The position numbers were made by a program, and so were the translations under genes. From contig OZ244892.1 in assembly GCA_965221465.1 (NCBI GenBank), positions 1,364,001 to 1,428,000 of the forward strand: 64,000 bases of DNA. Reading direction: 5' to 3'. The notes below the pieces were generated by a model. It was not told where the DNA came from, made no database searches, and was given only the letters and a program-made list of their open reading frames with translations. Below are positions 24,451 through 33,499 of the stretch, piece by piece (position 1 is the stretch's first letter; each line of letters begins with the position of its first letter). The DNA comes from Azophilus sp965221465 (lineage in GTDB: Bacteria > Pseudomonadota > Gammaproteobacteria > Pseudomonadales > Azotimanducaceae).

Positions 24451-26728
24451 GGCTGCCGTTGCTGTTCATGGCCGACACGACCCCCGCTTCCTCCATGGCT
24501 TCGATGAGCCGCGCCGCCCGGTTGTAGCCGATGCGCAGCTTGCGCTGAACGGAAGAGATCGACGGCCGCCTGGATTCGATCACGAACTGCACCGCCTCGT
24601 CGTACAGCGGGTCGTCCTGCTCTGCGGAACCGCCCTCGGCGCCTTCGATCTGCAGGAAGGGTTCGGCGGTGCCCCCGAGCAGTACGTCGTCGGCATAGTC
24701 GGGCGTCCCTCGTTTCTTCCAGTCGGAGGCGACCCGGCTCACCTCACCGTCGGAGACGAAAGCGCCGTGAACGCGAATGGGCACGCTCGTTCCCGGCGGC
24801 AGAAACAGCATGTCGCCGTAACCGAGCAACTGCTCCGCACCGCCCTGGTCGAGGATCGTGCGGGAGTCGACCTTGGTGGCAACCTGAAAACTCATGCGCG
24901 CCGGTACATTGGCCTTGATCAGGCCGGTGATGACGTCGACGGACGGGCGCTGGGTGGCCAGCACCAGGTGAATGCCGGCTGCTCGCGCCTTCTGTGCGAT
25001 GCGTGCAATCAGCTGTTCCACCTTCTTGCCGACGATCATCATCATGTCGGCGAACTCGTCGATTACCACGACGATGTACGGCAGCGTCGACAAGCTCGGC
25101 CGGTCCGCTTCGTCCGCGTCGTCGCCGGCATCCCACAACGGGTCCGGAATCGTTTCCTTGCGCTTGTCGGCTTCCTGCACCTTGCGGTTGAAGCCGGCAA
25201 GGTTGCGCACACCCAGCGCCGCCATGAGCTGGTAGCGCCGTTCCATTTCGGCAACGCACCAGTTCAGCGCCTGGGCGGCCTGCTTCATGTCGGTGACAAC
25301 GGGGGCCAGCAGGTGGGGGATGCCGTCGTAGCTGGACAGTTCCAGCATTTTGGGATCGACCAGGATCAGGCGAACCACATCCGGAGACGACTTGTACAGC
25401 AGGCTCAACAACATCGCATTGACCCCGACGGACTTGCCCGAACCCGTGGTGCCCGCGATCAGCAGATGGGGCATGCGCGTGATGTCGGCGACCACGGGTG
25501 TGCCGGCGATGTCCTTGCCGAGCGCCAGGGACAGTGGGGACTTTGCCGACTCGTACTGCTCCGAACCGAGCAGGTCCTTCAGTCGGACGACCTCCCTGTT
25601 CTCATTGGGAATCTCGATGCCCACCACCGATTTGCCGGGGATGATCTCGACGATGCGCACGCTGACGACCGCGAGCGAGCGCGCCAGATCCTTGGCGAGC
25701 GACGAGATCTTCTGCACCTTGACACCGGCAGCGGGCTGAATTTCGAACCGGGTCACCACCGGCCCCGGCAGTACGGAGACGACTTCGGCATCGACGCCGA
25801 AATCCTTGAGCTTCAATTCGAGCATGCGCGATATGGCTTCCAGCTCTTCACTGGAGTAACCCCTGGCATCGTCCGCCCGCAGGTCGTCGAGCAGTTCCAT
25901 GGCCGGCAACTCGCCGCTCGGGCCACCGTCGAACAACGGCTGCTGCCGGGGAGGCTCAGCGGGCAACGGCTCGATTTGCGGCAATTTCCGGGTCTCGCGG
26001 CGTGTTTTTTCGCGGGAGAGCTTCCTGCGCCTGGTGCGCACCCTGTTTTCTGCCGTTTGCCGGGCGGTGCGCCGGGTTCGCATCGCCTCCAGACGGCGGT
26101 CGGCCAATCCGGCCAGCACCGCCGCAAACCCGTGCAGATGGCGCCCGGTCGACTCCGCCACATCCAGCCAGGAAAAGCCGATGGCAGCCTGGGCGCCGGC
26201 GAGCAGGCCGGCCACGCAGACCAGGGTCAGGCCAATCGCACCGAGAACTGGCATGCCGACCTGGGCGAACCAGAGCCCGAGCACGCCGCCGGAACCGACG
26301 GGCAACGCCGGGTCGGGTAGCGCATGCAATTGAATCAGCACGCAGGCACACAGGGTGATTCCCACCCAACCGAGGCCACGCACGGCCAGCGTCACCCAGG
26401 CCGGGCCGGCATGGGCCGGTTTCATGAGGCGCAATCCCGTCAGGCCAAGCGCCAGCGGAATGCCGTAGGCCACGAGCCCGAACAGGGTCAGCACCAGGTC
26501 GGAAACATAGGCGCCGCTCTTGCCGACCCAGTTGCGCACCTGGCCGTTGTCGCCGCTGAAGCCGAAGGACGGGTCCTGGGGTGAGTAGGAGGCGACGGCC
26601 AGAAAGACGTACAACGCCGCTGCGGCAATGCCAATCAAGCCGATTTCTCGCAACGGGACGCGATAGGCCGCCAAATGCCAAGTTCCTGCTGGAGCCGTGG
26701 AACCCACGGGTTCCGCGGCCGGGTTCAA
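24422..26728 (-). CDS. ftsK: DNA translocase FtsK
   Basis: A 768-residue septal DNA pump that clears and orients chromosome ends and activates XerCD. The N-terminus has about four membrane helices (REIGLIGIAAAALYVFLAVA first). A short basic linker (RRTARQTAENRVRTRRRKL) replaces the long linker of E. coli. The motor carries HLLIAGTTGSGKSVGVNAML (Walker A) and IVVVIDEFADMMM (Walker B). The C-terminal gamma winged helix (LRIGYNRAARLIEAMEEAGV) reads KOPS-like DNA. The chosen start is a TTG at 26728 with a weak ribosome site; a GTG at 26707 is an alternative. Confidence 0.96.
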   Translation of the reverse strand: MNPAAEPVGSTAPAGTWHLAAYRVPLREIGLIGIAAAALYVFLAVASYSPQDPSFGFSGDNGQVRNWVGKSGAYVSDLVLTLFGLVAYGIPLALGLTGLRLMKPAHAGPAWVTLAVRGLGWVGITLCACVLIQLHALPDPALPVGSGGVLGLWFAQVGMPVLGAIGLTLVCVAGLLAGAQAAIGFSWLDVAESTGRHLHGFAAVLAGLADRRLEAMRTRRTARQTAENRVRTRRRKLSREKTRRETRKLPQIEPLPAEPPRQQPLFDGGPSGELPAMELLDDLRADDARGYSSEELEAISRMLELKLKDFGVDAEVVSVLPGPVVTRFEIQPAAGVKVQKISSLAKDLARSLAVVSVRIVEIIPGKSVVGIEIPNENREVVRLKDLLGSEQYESAKSPLSLALGKDIAGTPVVADITRMPHLLIAGTTGSGKSVGVNAMLLSLLYKSSPDVVRLILVDPKMLELSSYDGIPHLLAPVVTDMKQAAQALNWCVAEMERRYQLMAALGVRNLAGFNRKVQEADKRKETIPDPLWDAGDDADEADRPSLSTLPYIVVVIDEFADMMMIVGKKVEQLIARIAQKARAAGIHLVLATQRPSVDVITGLIKANVPARMSFQVATKVDSRTILDQGGAEQLLGYGDMLFLPPGTSVPIRVHGAFVSDGEVSRVASDWKKRGTPDYADDVLLGGTAEPFLQIEGAEGGSAEQDDPLYDEAVQFVIESRRPSISSVQRKLRIGYNRAARLIEAMEEAGVVSAMNSNGSREVLVPDRS

Positions 26729-26844
26729 TCCAGGGGCCGATTATAAGGGGGATTGGTCGGAGACGCCCGGTGGTATGATGTCGGCAGCCAGGTTCGGCCT
26801 GCATGCGCTGGCGCAGGACGACCCGCAAGGGGAATTGTTGAAAC

Positions 26845-27147
26845 GTGCGTCCGGACAAACAGAAAGTCGTCGACGAGCATTGGGACGATGCCCGCATCCG
26901 CGGTTTTCTGGCCAAGGCGCCGCTCGGCGAAGGCGTCGACCCGGACTTCAGCGTCCTGCTCCATGCCTATCGCAGCATGCGCCCGGAAGATTTCGGGGTT
27001 TTCGTCGAGTACTTCATGCAGGCCGGCCGCAACCTCGACGCCCGGGGCGAGGCCGGAGAGACCCTGGCGGAATTGATTGCCGAGCACCGTCGCGCCGCCC
27101 CGTTCCGGCGCATTCTCGAAGACGCAGCCGCTCGACACCGGCCGTGA
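26845..27147 (+). CDS. PA4642-like conserved hypothetical protein
   Basis: A 100-residue protein resembling the conserved Pseudomonas PA4642 family of unknown function. Matching text includes KQKVVDEHWDDARIRGFLAK, then DFSVLLHAYRSMRPEDFGVF and AELIAEHRRAAPFRRILE near the end. It starts at a GTG with GGGGA upstream. The gene diverges from ftsK across a 116-bp gap and runs straight into aat, one base after its stop, so it is probably the first gene of aat-bpt-infA. Confidence 0.8.
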   Translation: MRPDKQKVVDEHWDDARIRGFLAKAPLGEGVDPDFSVLLHAYRSMRPEDFGVFVEYFMQAGRNLDARGEAGETLAELIAEHRRAAPFRRILEDAAARHRP

Positions 27148-27148
27148 C

Positions 27149-27865
27149 ATGAGCGTTGCCCTCCTCGGCCGATTGCCCACATTTCCCGACCCGAACGGGG
27201 CCGAAGACGCCATCGGCGGCCTCGTTGCGATGGGTGGCGACCTCAGTATGGTGCGCTTGCTGGAAGCCTATCGTGCCGGCGTGTTTCCCTGGTTCGAGAA
27301 CGACGACGAGCCGGTACTCTGGTGGAGTCCGGACCCGAGGGCCGTGCTGGAGCCGGCAGCCATGCGCGTCAATCGCAGCCTGGCAAAGCGGATTCGCAAC
27401 GCCGGCTTCGAGGTCACCTTCGACCGCGACTTTGCCGGCGTCATCGCTGCGTGCGCAACGGCGCGCAGAAACGGCAACCAAAGTTCCGGCACCTGGATAA
27501 CCCCCGCAATGCGAAAGGCCTATTGCGGCTTGCACGAGGCGGGCTACGCACACTCCGTGGAAGTCCGCCTGCAGGGCGAGCTGGTGGGCGGGTTGTACGG
27601 GTTGTCGCTCGGAGAGATCTTCTTCGGCGAATCGATGTTCAGCCGCGTTCGGGATGCTTCCAAGGTGGCCCTGTATCGTCTCTGCCGCCGCCTCGAGGCG
27701 TGGCGGTTCCAACTCGTCGACTGCCAGCTGCCCAACGACCACCTGACCCGGCTCGGCGTCGAATCGATGCCGCGCCGGCAATTCCTGGCGATTCTGGCGA
27801 CCAACGACGAGTCGAAAACACGCCGCGGCAACTGGTCCCTGGAGGCAAATCGATGCAGGGCGTAA
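27149..27865 (+). CDS. aat: Leucyl/phenylalanyl-tRNA-protein transferase
   Basis: A 238-residue N-end-rule enzyme that adds Leu or Phe from tRNA to proteins with N-terminal Lys or Arg, marking them for ClpS/ClpAP. Family text is clear: GGLVAMGGDLSMVRLLEAYR, then GVFPWFENDDEPVLWWSPDPR, GVIAACATARRNGNQSSGTW and LYGLSLGEIFFGESMFSR. Its targets' protease partners clpA and clpS lie 2-4 kb downstream. The stop overlaps an internal ATG of bpt. Confidence 0.95.
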   Translation: MSVALLGRLPTFPDPNGAEDAIGGLVAMGGDLSMVRLLEAYRAGVFPWFENDDEPVLWWSPDPRAVLEPAAMRVNRSLAKRIRNAGFEVTFDRDFAGVIAACATARRNGNQSSGTWITPAMRKAYCGLHEAGYAHSVEVRLQGELVGGLYGLSLGEIFFGESMFSRVRDASKVALYRLCRRLEAWRFQLVDCQLPNDHLTRLGVESMPRRQFLAILATNDESKTRRGNWSLEANRCRA

Positions 27866-28563
27866 TGGGCGAGAAGCGCTGCCTCGTCACACCCCAGCAC
27901 CCTTGCAGCTATTTGCCCCGCCGCCAGGCCAGAACCCTGTTCTTCGATCCTCGGGAAACGGTGACCGGAGAAACGTACCGGCTGCTCACCGAGAACGGGT
28001 TCCGCCGCAGCGGCAGCCACATGTACCGACCCCATTGCCAGACCTGCAATGCCTGCATCCCGGCGCGCATTCCCGTCGATGCCTTCAAGGCCCGGCGCAA
28101 GCAGAAGCGTGTCGCCGCGCGCAATCGGGATGTCGAAGTGCGGGTCGAGGACGCATCGTTCCGACAGAGTTATTTCCGCCTGTATGCAGATTACCTCGCC
28201 GCCCGGCACATGGACGGCGACATGTACCCCACCTCGCCCGATCAGTTCCGGTCGTTCCTGCTGTGCCACTGGTCGAATACGTTCTTTCTGAACACGTATG
28301 TGAACGACCGGCTGATGGCGGTTGCCGTCACGGATTACAACGCCGGCGGCCTGTCGGCGATCTACACCTTTTTCGACCCCCGGCACTCTGAACGCAGCCC
28401 GGGCGTACTCTCCATCCTGAATCAGATCGACCTCTGCCGTCAGTTGCGGCTTCCCTACCTGTACCTGGGCTACTGGATCCGCGATTCCGCCAAGATGCGC
28501 TACAAGACCGAGTACCGGCCGGTGGAACTGCTGGTGAACGACCGCTGGGTCCCGTTCAGCTGA
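27853..28563 (+). CDS. bpt: Aspartate/glutamate leucyltransferase (Bpt/Ate)
   Basis: A 236-residue aminoacyl-tRNA-protein transferase related to yeast ATE1; bacterial Bpt forms add Leu to N-terminal Asp or Glu. HPCSYLPRRQARTLFFDPRE, then SHMYRPHCQTCNACIPARIP with the cysteine cluster, HMDGDMYPTSPDQF and YLYLGYWIRDSAKMRYKTEY are family marks. The ATG at 27853 has GGAGG eight bases upstream and was chosen over the ATG at 27865, which overlaps the aat stop. Confidence 0.94.
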   Translation: MQGVMGEKRCLVTPQHPCSYLPRRQARTLFFDPRETVTGETYRLLTENGFRRSGSHMYRPHCQTCNACIPARIPVDAFKARRKQKRVAARNRDVEVRVEDASFRQSYFRLYADYLAARHMDGDMYPTSPDQFRSFLLCHWSNTFFLNTYVNDRLMAVAVTDYNAGGLSAIYTFFDPRHSERSPGVLSILNQIDLCRQLRLPYLYLGYWIRDSAKMRYKTEYRPVELLVNDRWVPFS

Positions 28564-28565
28564 CC

Positions 28566-28628
28566 TGCATTCGTCGCGAGTGCATCGGCGTCCGCAGCAG
28601 GAAGTTGCTGCAGGATGCGGGCTACCCG
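28566..28628 (-). repeat. Half palindromic element (L module) between bpt and infA
   Basis: The minus strand here contains CAACTTCCTGCTGCGGACGC followed by CGATGCACTCGC, a 32-base exact match to the left half of the imuB element at 12374-12405. GCCCGCATCC, the outer arm, lies beside it with a short altered stretch (TGCAG). The R module is missing; only GACGAATGCAGG follows. It begins two bases after the bpt stop. Confidence 0.85.
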
Positions 28629-28685
28629 TTGATTCTTTGACCGGTGACCGTCAGAATCCCCCCCGCCTCGGCAGACGCGGAATCC

Positions 28686-28901
28686 ATGGCCAAGGAAGAA
28701 CAGATCGAAATGGAAGGGACGGTGATCGACACCCTTCCCAACACCATGTTCAGGGTGGAACTGGACAACGGCCATGTGGTCACCGCACATATATCCGGCA
28801 AGATGCGCAAGAACTACATCCGCATTCTGACGGGCGACAAGGTCAAGGTTGAACTCACGCCCTACGACCTGACCAAGGGCCGCATCACCTTCCGCAAATA
28901 G
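28686..28901 (+). CDS. infA: Translation initiation factor IF-1
   Basis: A 71-residue S1/OB-fold protein that binds the ribosomal A site during initiation. MAKEEQIEMEGTVIDTLPNT and LTGDKVKVELTPYDLTKGRI are near-universal IF-1 text, as is SGKMRKNYIRI. An upstream extension in the same frame is unlikely because IF-1 normally begins MAKE. It is the last gene of the rightward PA4642-like/aat/bpt/infA run and converges on clpA across 172 bp, in which I see no convincing terminator. Confidence 0.97.
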   Translation: MAKEEQIEMEGTVIDTLPNTMFRVELDNGHVVTAHISGKMRKNYIRILTGDKVKVELTPYDLTKGRITFRK

Positions 28902-29073
28902 GGTACGCGCCGGGCTCGGGGGTCGAGTTCGCGGCCCCGGCAATCGTGACGACACGCCGTTGCGCGACGCGACCGCTCACTCTGCGTCGTAGCGGGCGAA
29001 TTCGACGAATTGGCGCAGGAATGGCGAAGGAACGGGCGTGGCGACCGGCAGCCGGTGTCGGCGCGCCCGATGG

Positions 29074-31332
29074 TCAGGTGGTGACCGGTTCCTCGATCTT
29101 CAGGCTCAACTCGCCGTCTTCCACGGTGACTTGAACCACCCCACCCCCCTTGGCCAACGGGCCGAACAGCACTTCCTCGGCGAGTTCGCGCTTGATCTTC
29201 TCCTGAATCAGCCGCTGCATGGGCCGGGCGCCCATCTTGTCGTCGAACCCTTCCCGGGCAAGCCAGTCGCGCGCCTCGTCGTCCACTTCGAGAGTGACCC
29301 GCTTGTTGTCGAGTTGCGCCTGCAACTCGGTGAGAAACTTGTCGACGATGGTCTTGACGACGTCCATGCTCAGTGAATTGAACTGCACGATGGCATCGAG
29401 GCGGTTCCGGAATTCGGGCGCGAACATCTTGCGGATTGCCTCGAGCCCGTCGGAACTGTGATCCTGCTCGGTGAAGCCGATCGATGGCCGCGCCATGTCC
29501 TGGGCGCCGGCATTGGTGGTCATGACCAGCACCACATTGCGAAAATCTGCCTTGCGGCCGTTGTTGTCGGTGAGCGTGCCGTGATCCATCACCTGCAGCA
29601 GCAGGTTGAACACCTCGGGGTGGGCTTTCTCGATCTCGTCGAGCAGCACGACGCTGTGGGGATGCTTGGTGACGGCTTCGGTGAGCAACCCGCCCTGGTC
29701 GAACCCGATGTATCCCGGGGGGGCGCCGATCAATCGCGAGACCGTGTGCCGCTCCATGTACTCCGACATGTCGTAGCGCAGCAGTTCCACCCCCATGATG
29801 ATGGCGAGTTGCCTGCAGACTTCCGTCTTGCCGACGCCGGTCGGGCCGGCGAACAGGAACGAGCCCACCGGCTTTTCCCCGGCCTGCAGGCCGGCGCGCG
29901 ACAGCTTGATGGACGATGCCAGTTGATCGATGGCTTCGTCCTGCCCGAAGACCACCAGCTTCAGCTTGCCGTCGAGGTCCTTGAGCGCCTCCTTGTCGGA
30001 GGACGACACCTGGGTGGAGGGAATACGCGCGATCTTGGCGACGACCCGCTCGACATCACTCGCCCCGATACTCTTCTTGCGCCGGCTGGCGGGCAGAAGC
30101 TGCTGGGCAGCGCCGGCTTCGTCGATGACATCGATCGCCTTGTCCGGCATGAACCGGTCGGTGATGTACTTGGCAGCCAGTTCCGATGCGGAGCGCAGCG
30201 CCTTGTCGGTAAAGCGCAGCTGATAGTGGTCTTCGAATCGGGATTTCAGGCCCTTGAGAATCCGGTAGGTGTCGTCGATGTCCGGCTCGACGATGTCGAT
30301 CTTCTGAAAGCGGCGGGAGAGTGCCCGGTCCTTGTCGAAGATGCCTCGGAATTCCTGATAGGTCGTCGAACCCATGCAGCGGATCAGCCCGGAGGTCAAG
30401 AGCGGCTTCAGCAGGTTGGAGGCATCCATGACACCGCCCGATGCGGCGCCGGCGCCGATGATGGTGTGCACCTCGTCGATGAACAGGATGGCGCCCTCCT
30501 GCTTTTTCAATTCGGCAAGTACCATCTTGAAGCGCTTCTCGAAGTCGCCGCGGTATTTCGTGCCGGCCAGCAATGCGCCGAGATCGAGGGTGTAGATGGT
30601 GCTCTCGGCCACGACTTCGGGCACCTGGCGGTCGACAATACGCTTGGCGAGCCCTTCGGCGATGGCCGTCTTGCCCACGCCGGATTCGCCGACGAGCAGC
30701 GGATTGTTCTTGCGGCGGCGGCACAGCACCTGAACCACCCGTTCGAGTTCGTCCTCGCGGCCGACTAGCGGGTCGATGCGGCCGGCCTTGGCCTGTTCGT
30801 TCAGGTTGGTGGTGAATGTCTCGAGGGCGCTCTTCTTGGTGGACTCGCCTTCCGGCTCCTCGCCGTCGGCGCCCTCGGTCGCAGGCTCTTCCCCCGGCAC
30901 CTTGGATATGCCGTGGGCAATGTAGTTCACCACGTCGATACGGTTGATGTTCTGCTGTTTCAGCAGATAGACCGACTGGCTTTCCTGCTCGCTGAATATG
31001 GCCACGAGCACGTTGCCCCCGGCCACCTCCTTGCGTCCGGAGGACTGCACGTGGAACACCGCCCGCTGCAGCACGCGCTGGAACCCGAGCGTCGTCTGGG
31101 TATCCCGGCCCTTCTCGCCGGCGGGAATCAGCGGCGTCGTGGAATCGATGTATGCGACGAGGTCGGCCCGCAACTTGTCGATGTCGCAACCGACCTTGCG
31201 CAGCACCTCCGTGGCCACGGAATTGTCCAGCAGGGCGAGCAGCAGGTGCTCCACCGTCATGAACTCGTGACGCTTTCGCTTGGCTTCCCGAAACGCCTCG
31301 TTCAGGGTGGCTTCGAGGTCTTTGCTCAACAT
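29074..31332 (-). CDS. clpA: ATP-dependent protease ATPase subunit ClpA
   Basis: A 752-residue double AAA+ unfoldase that feeds ClpP. The N-domain has MLSKDLEATLNEAFREAKRK and HEFMTVEHLLLALLDN. The first ATPase shows PLLVGESGVGKTAIAEGLAK and AILFIDEVHTIIGAGAASGG. The second shows FLFAGPTGVGKTEVCRQLA and VVLLDEIEKAHPEVFNLLLQ. The ClpP-binding loop is probably in the second domain. It follows clpS by 18 bp on the same strand. No clpP is in this window. Confidence 0.97.
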   Translation of the reverse strand: MLSKDLEATLNEAFREAKRKRHEFMTVEHLLLALLDNSVATEVLRKVGCDIDKLRADLVAYIDSTTPLIPAGEKGRDTQTTLGFQRVLQRAVFHVQSSGRKEVAGGNVLVAIFSEQESQSVYLLKQQNINRIDVVNYIAHGISKVPGEEPATEGADGEEPEGESTKKSALETFTTNLNEQAKAGRIDPLVGREDELERVVQVLCRRRKNNPLLVGESGVGKTAIAEGLAKRIVDRQVPEVVAESTIYTLDLGALLAGTKYRGDFEKRFKMVLAELKKQEGAILFIDEVHTIIGAGAASGGVMDASNLLKPLLTSGLIRCMGSTTYQEFRGIFDKDRALSRRFQKIDIVEPDIDDTYRILKGLKSRFEDHYQLRFTDKALRSASELAAKYITDRFMPDKAIDVIDEAGAAQQLLPASRRKKSIGASDVERVVAKIARIPSTQVSSSDKEALKDLDGKLKLVVFGQDEAIDQLASSIKLSRAGLQAGEKPVGSFLFAGPTGVGKTEVCRQLAIIMGVELLRYDMSEYMERHTVSRLIGAPPGYIGFDQGGLLTEAVTKHPHSVVLLDEIEKAHPEVFNLLLQVMDHGTLTDNNGRKADFRNVVLVMTTNAGAQDMARPSIGFTEQDHSSDGLEAIRKMFAPEFRNRLDAIVQFNSLSMDVVKTIVDKFLTELQAQLDNKRVTLEVDDEARDWLAREGFDDKMGARPMQRLIQEKIKRELAEEVLFGPLAKGGGVVQVTVEDGELSLKIEEPVTT

Positions 31333-31350
31333 GTCGCTTATATGGGGCCG

Positions 31351-31722
31351 TCAGTCGGTCATTTCTACCCGGGAAACCAGGGGATGCTGGTTTTCCTGGG
31401 CGTACCGATTCACCTGCTCGGATTTGGTCTCTGCGACATCCCTCGGAAAGATGCCGACCACGGCGCTGCCCTGGGTGTGTACGGCAAGCATGACCTGTGT
31501 TGCCTTCTCCCGATTCATCGAAAAAAACCGTTGCAGAATGTGAACGACGAACTCCATGGGCGTGTAGTCGTCGTTGAGCAGTATAACCTTGTACAGCGGC
31601 GGTCGCTCGAGCGCCGGTCTGGCTTCCGCTTCCAGTACCCCGGTGGCGCTGTCTTCACCGCCTTGCGGGTCGGCATCCTCGCCGTTTCCGCCGTTCCCCT
31701 GTGCGCACCAGATACCCCTCAT
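31351..31722 (-). CDS. clpS: ClpA adaptor protein ClpS
   Basis: A 123-residue N-end-rule adaptor. The core YKVILLNDDYTPMEFVVHIL holds the substrate-binding pocket residues (N-D-D), and KATQVMLAVHTQGSAVVGIF carries the conserved histidine. The N-terminal 40 residues are acidic and poorly conserved (NGEDADPQGGEDSATG). The true start could be any in-frame codon in that tail. It is immediately upstream of clpA and divergent from cspD. Confidence 0.95.
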   Translation of the reverse strand: MRGIWCAQGNGGNGEDADPQGGEDSATGVLEAEARPALERPPLYKVILLNDDYTPMEFVVHILQRFFSMNREKATQVMLAVHTQGSAVVGIFPRDVAETKSEQVNRYAQENQHPLVSRVEMTD

Positions 31723-31886
31723 AAGTCGATATTGAATACTCCATTAACGTCGCTGCCGTCAACCTCACTGAAATCCGTGTGCGAAATCAGCCCGAATCAC
31801 TTGACTAAGGGCAAAAAAGTGCGGAAAGTCCGTGCCAGGGAAGGGCTATCACAATGATGTTGCGCGGGCTCACGAGGCCCACCTCT

Positions 31887-32171
31887 ATGGCCAAGGGAAA
31901 AGTCAAGTGGTTCAACAACGCCAAGGGCTACGGCTTCATACTGCCGGAGTCCGACGATGGCGACCTGTTCGTCCACTACTCCGCAATCGAAATGGACGGT
32001 TACAGGACCCTCAAGGCGGGCCAGGAAGTCGAGTTCGACACCGTGGCGGGCCCCAAGGGACAGCACGCCGTCAACATCCGGCGCCTCGCGGTCGACGACT
32101 CGGAAACCGGAGAAGCAGATTCCCCGACGTCGGGGGAGGAATTCTCCGGCCCGGAAGAACGATTCGAGTAA
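31887..32171 (+). CDS. cspD: Cold-shock-domain protein CspD
   Basis: A 94-residue nucleic-acid-binding protein. The cold-shock domain is complete: MAKGKVKWFNNAKGYGFILP, then DLFVHYSAIEMDGYRTLKAG and VEFDTVAGPKGQHAVNI. An acidic tail follows (ETGEADSPTSGEEFSGPEE). CspD-type proteins inhibit replication in stationary phase. ATG 31887 gives the standard start; ATGs at 31854 and 31857 would add about ten residues. Its position between clpS and icd is conserved in relatives. Confidence 0.93.
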   Translation: MAKGKVKWFNNAKGYGFILPESDDGDLFVHYSAIEMDGYRTLKAGQEVEFDTVAGPKGQHAVNIRRLAVDDSETGEADSPTSGEEFSGPEERFE

Positions 32172-32177
32172 CGACCC

Positions 32178-33437
32178 TCAGTTCATTGCCGCGATAACGG
32201 CGTCGCCGAACGCGGAACAGCTGAGCAGGGTTGCACCGTTCATCAGGCGTTCGAAGTCGTAGGTTACGGTCTTCTGAAGAATGGCGCCCTCCATGCCGGT
32301 GACGATCAGGTCTGCGGCTTCGCGCCAGCCGAGGTGCCGCAGCATCATTTCGGCGGACAGCACCAGCGACCCCGGATTGACCTTGTCGAGCCCGGTGTAC
32401 TTGGGCGCGGTTCCGTGAGTGGCCTCGAATAGCGCGATGCGATCGCCGATGTTGGCGCCTGGAGCAATGCCGATGCCGCCAACCTGGGCAGCGAGCGCGT
32501 CGGAGATGTAGTCGCCATTCAGGTTCATGGTGGCCAGCACGTCGTATTCGTCCGGCCGGGTCAGAATCTGCTGCAGCATCGCGTCGGCGATCATGTCCTT
32601 GATGACGATCGTCCGCCCCGAATGGGGGTTGGTCAGGCGGTGCCAGGGCCCCCCGTCCAGAGGCTCCGCGCCGAAGTCCCGGGCGGCGACCCGGTAACCC
32701 CAGTCCTTGAACGCGCCCTCGGTGAATTTCATGATGTTGCCCTTGTGCACGAAGGTGACCGACGCACGGTCTTCGTCGATGGCGTACTGAATCGCCTTGC
32801 GCACCAGCCGCTCGGTGCCTTCGACCGAAATCGGCTTGACGCCGATGCCGCAGTGCTGGGGGAACCGGATCTTGTGGACGCCCATTTCGTCTCTGAGGAA
32901 TGCGATCACCTTGTCGGCTTCAGCGGAATCGGCAGGCCACTCGACCCCCGCATAGATATCTTCGGTATTCTCCCGAAAGATGACCATGTCGGTCTTTTCC
33001 GGCGCGACGACCGGGCTCGGAACGCCCTGGAACCAGCGTACCGGCCGCAAGCAGACATACAGGTCGAGTTCCTGTCGAAGCGCGACGTTCAGCGAGCGGA
33101 TGCCGCCGCCCACGGGCGTGGTCATCGGGCCCTTGATGCCCACCAGGAACTCGCGCATCGCTTCGAGCGTCTCCTCCGGCAGCCATTCGTCCTCGCCGTA
33201 GAGTTCGAGGGATTTCTCCCCGGAGTAGATTTCCATCCAGGAGATTTTCCGCCTGCCGCCGTAGGCGATGCGGACCGCGGCGTCCACCACCTCGAGCATC
33301 ACCGGCGTGATGTCGATGCCGATGCCATCGCCTTCGATATAGGGAATGATGGGATTGTCGGGAACGTTGAGGGAACCGTCCCCGTTGACGGTAATCTTCT
33401 CGCCGTCGGCAGGCACGCGAATGTGCTGGTAGGTCAT
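32178..33437 (-). CDS. icd: Isocitrate dehydrogenase (NADP+)
   Basis: A 419-residue TCA-cycle enzyme converting isocitrate to 2-oxoglutarate. IIPYIEGDGIGIDITPVMLE begins the family fold. The substrate site has GGIRSLNVALRQELDLYVCL, in which the Ser of IRSLN is the regulatory phosphoserine in E. coli. VTFVHKGNIMKFTEGAFKDW and GDYISDALAAQVGGIGIAPG also match. The start has AGGAG upstream. It converges on cspD with only 6 bp between. Isocitrate lyase, which competes for the same substrate, is also in the window. Confidence 0.97.
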   Translation of the reverse strand: MTYQHIRVPADGEKITVNGDGSLNVPDNPIIPYIEGDGIGIDITPVMLEVVDAAVRIAYGGRRKISWMEIYSGEKSLELYGEDEWLPEETLEAMREFLVGIKGPMTTPVGGGIRSLNVALRQELDLYVCLRPVRWFQGVPSPVVAPEKTDMVIFRENTEDIYAGVEWPADSAEADKVIAFLRDEMGVHKIRFPQHCGIGVKPISVEGTERLVRKAIQYAIDEDRASVTFVHKGNIMKFTEGAFKDWGYRVAARDFGAEPLDGGPWHRLTNPHSGRTIVIKDMIADAMLQQILTRPDEYDVLATMNLNGDYISDALAAQVGGIGIAPGANIGDRIALFEATHGTAPKYTGLDKVNPGSLVLSAEMMLRHLGWREAADLIVTGMEGAILQKTVTYDFERLMNGATLLSCSAFGDAVIAAMN

Positions 33438-33499
33438 CGATTGTGCTCCTGGCTGCAGGCCGGATTTCGGTGCAGAGTCAAAAAGCGCGCGATTATAGC

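Noticed and set aside
28902..29073. tRNA or small RNA between infA and clpA
   Set aside because: No cloverleaf, promoter or terminator could be recognised in the 172 bp.
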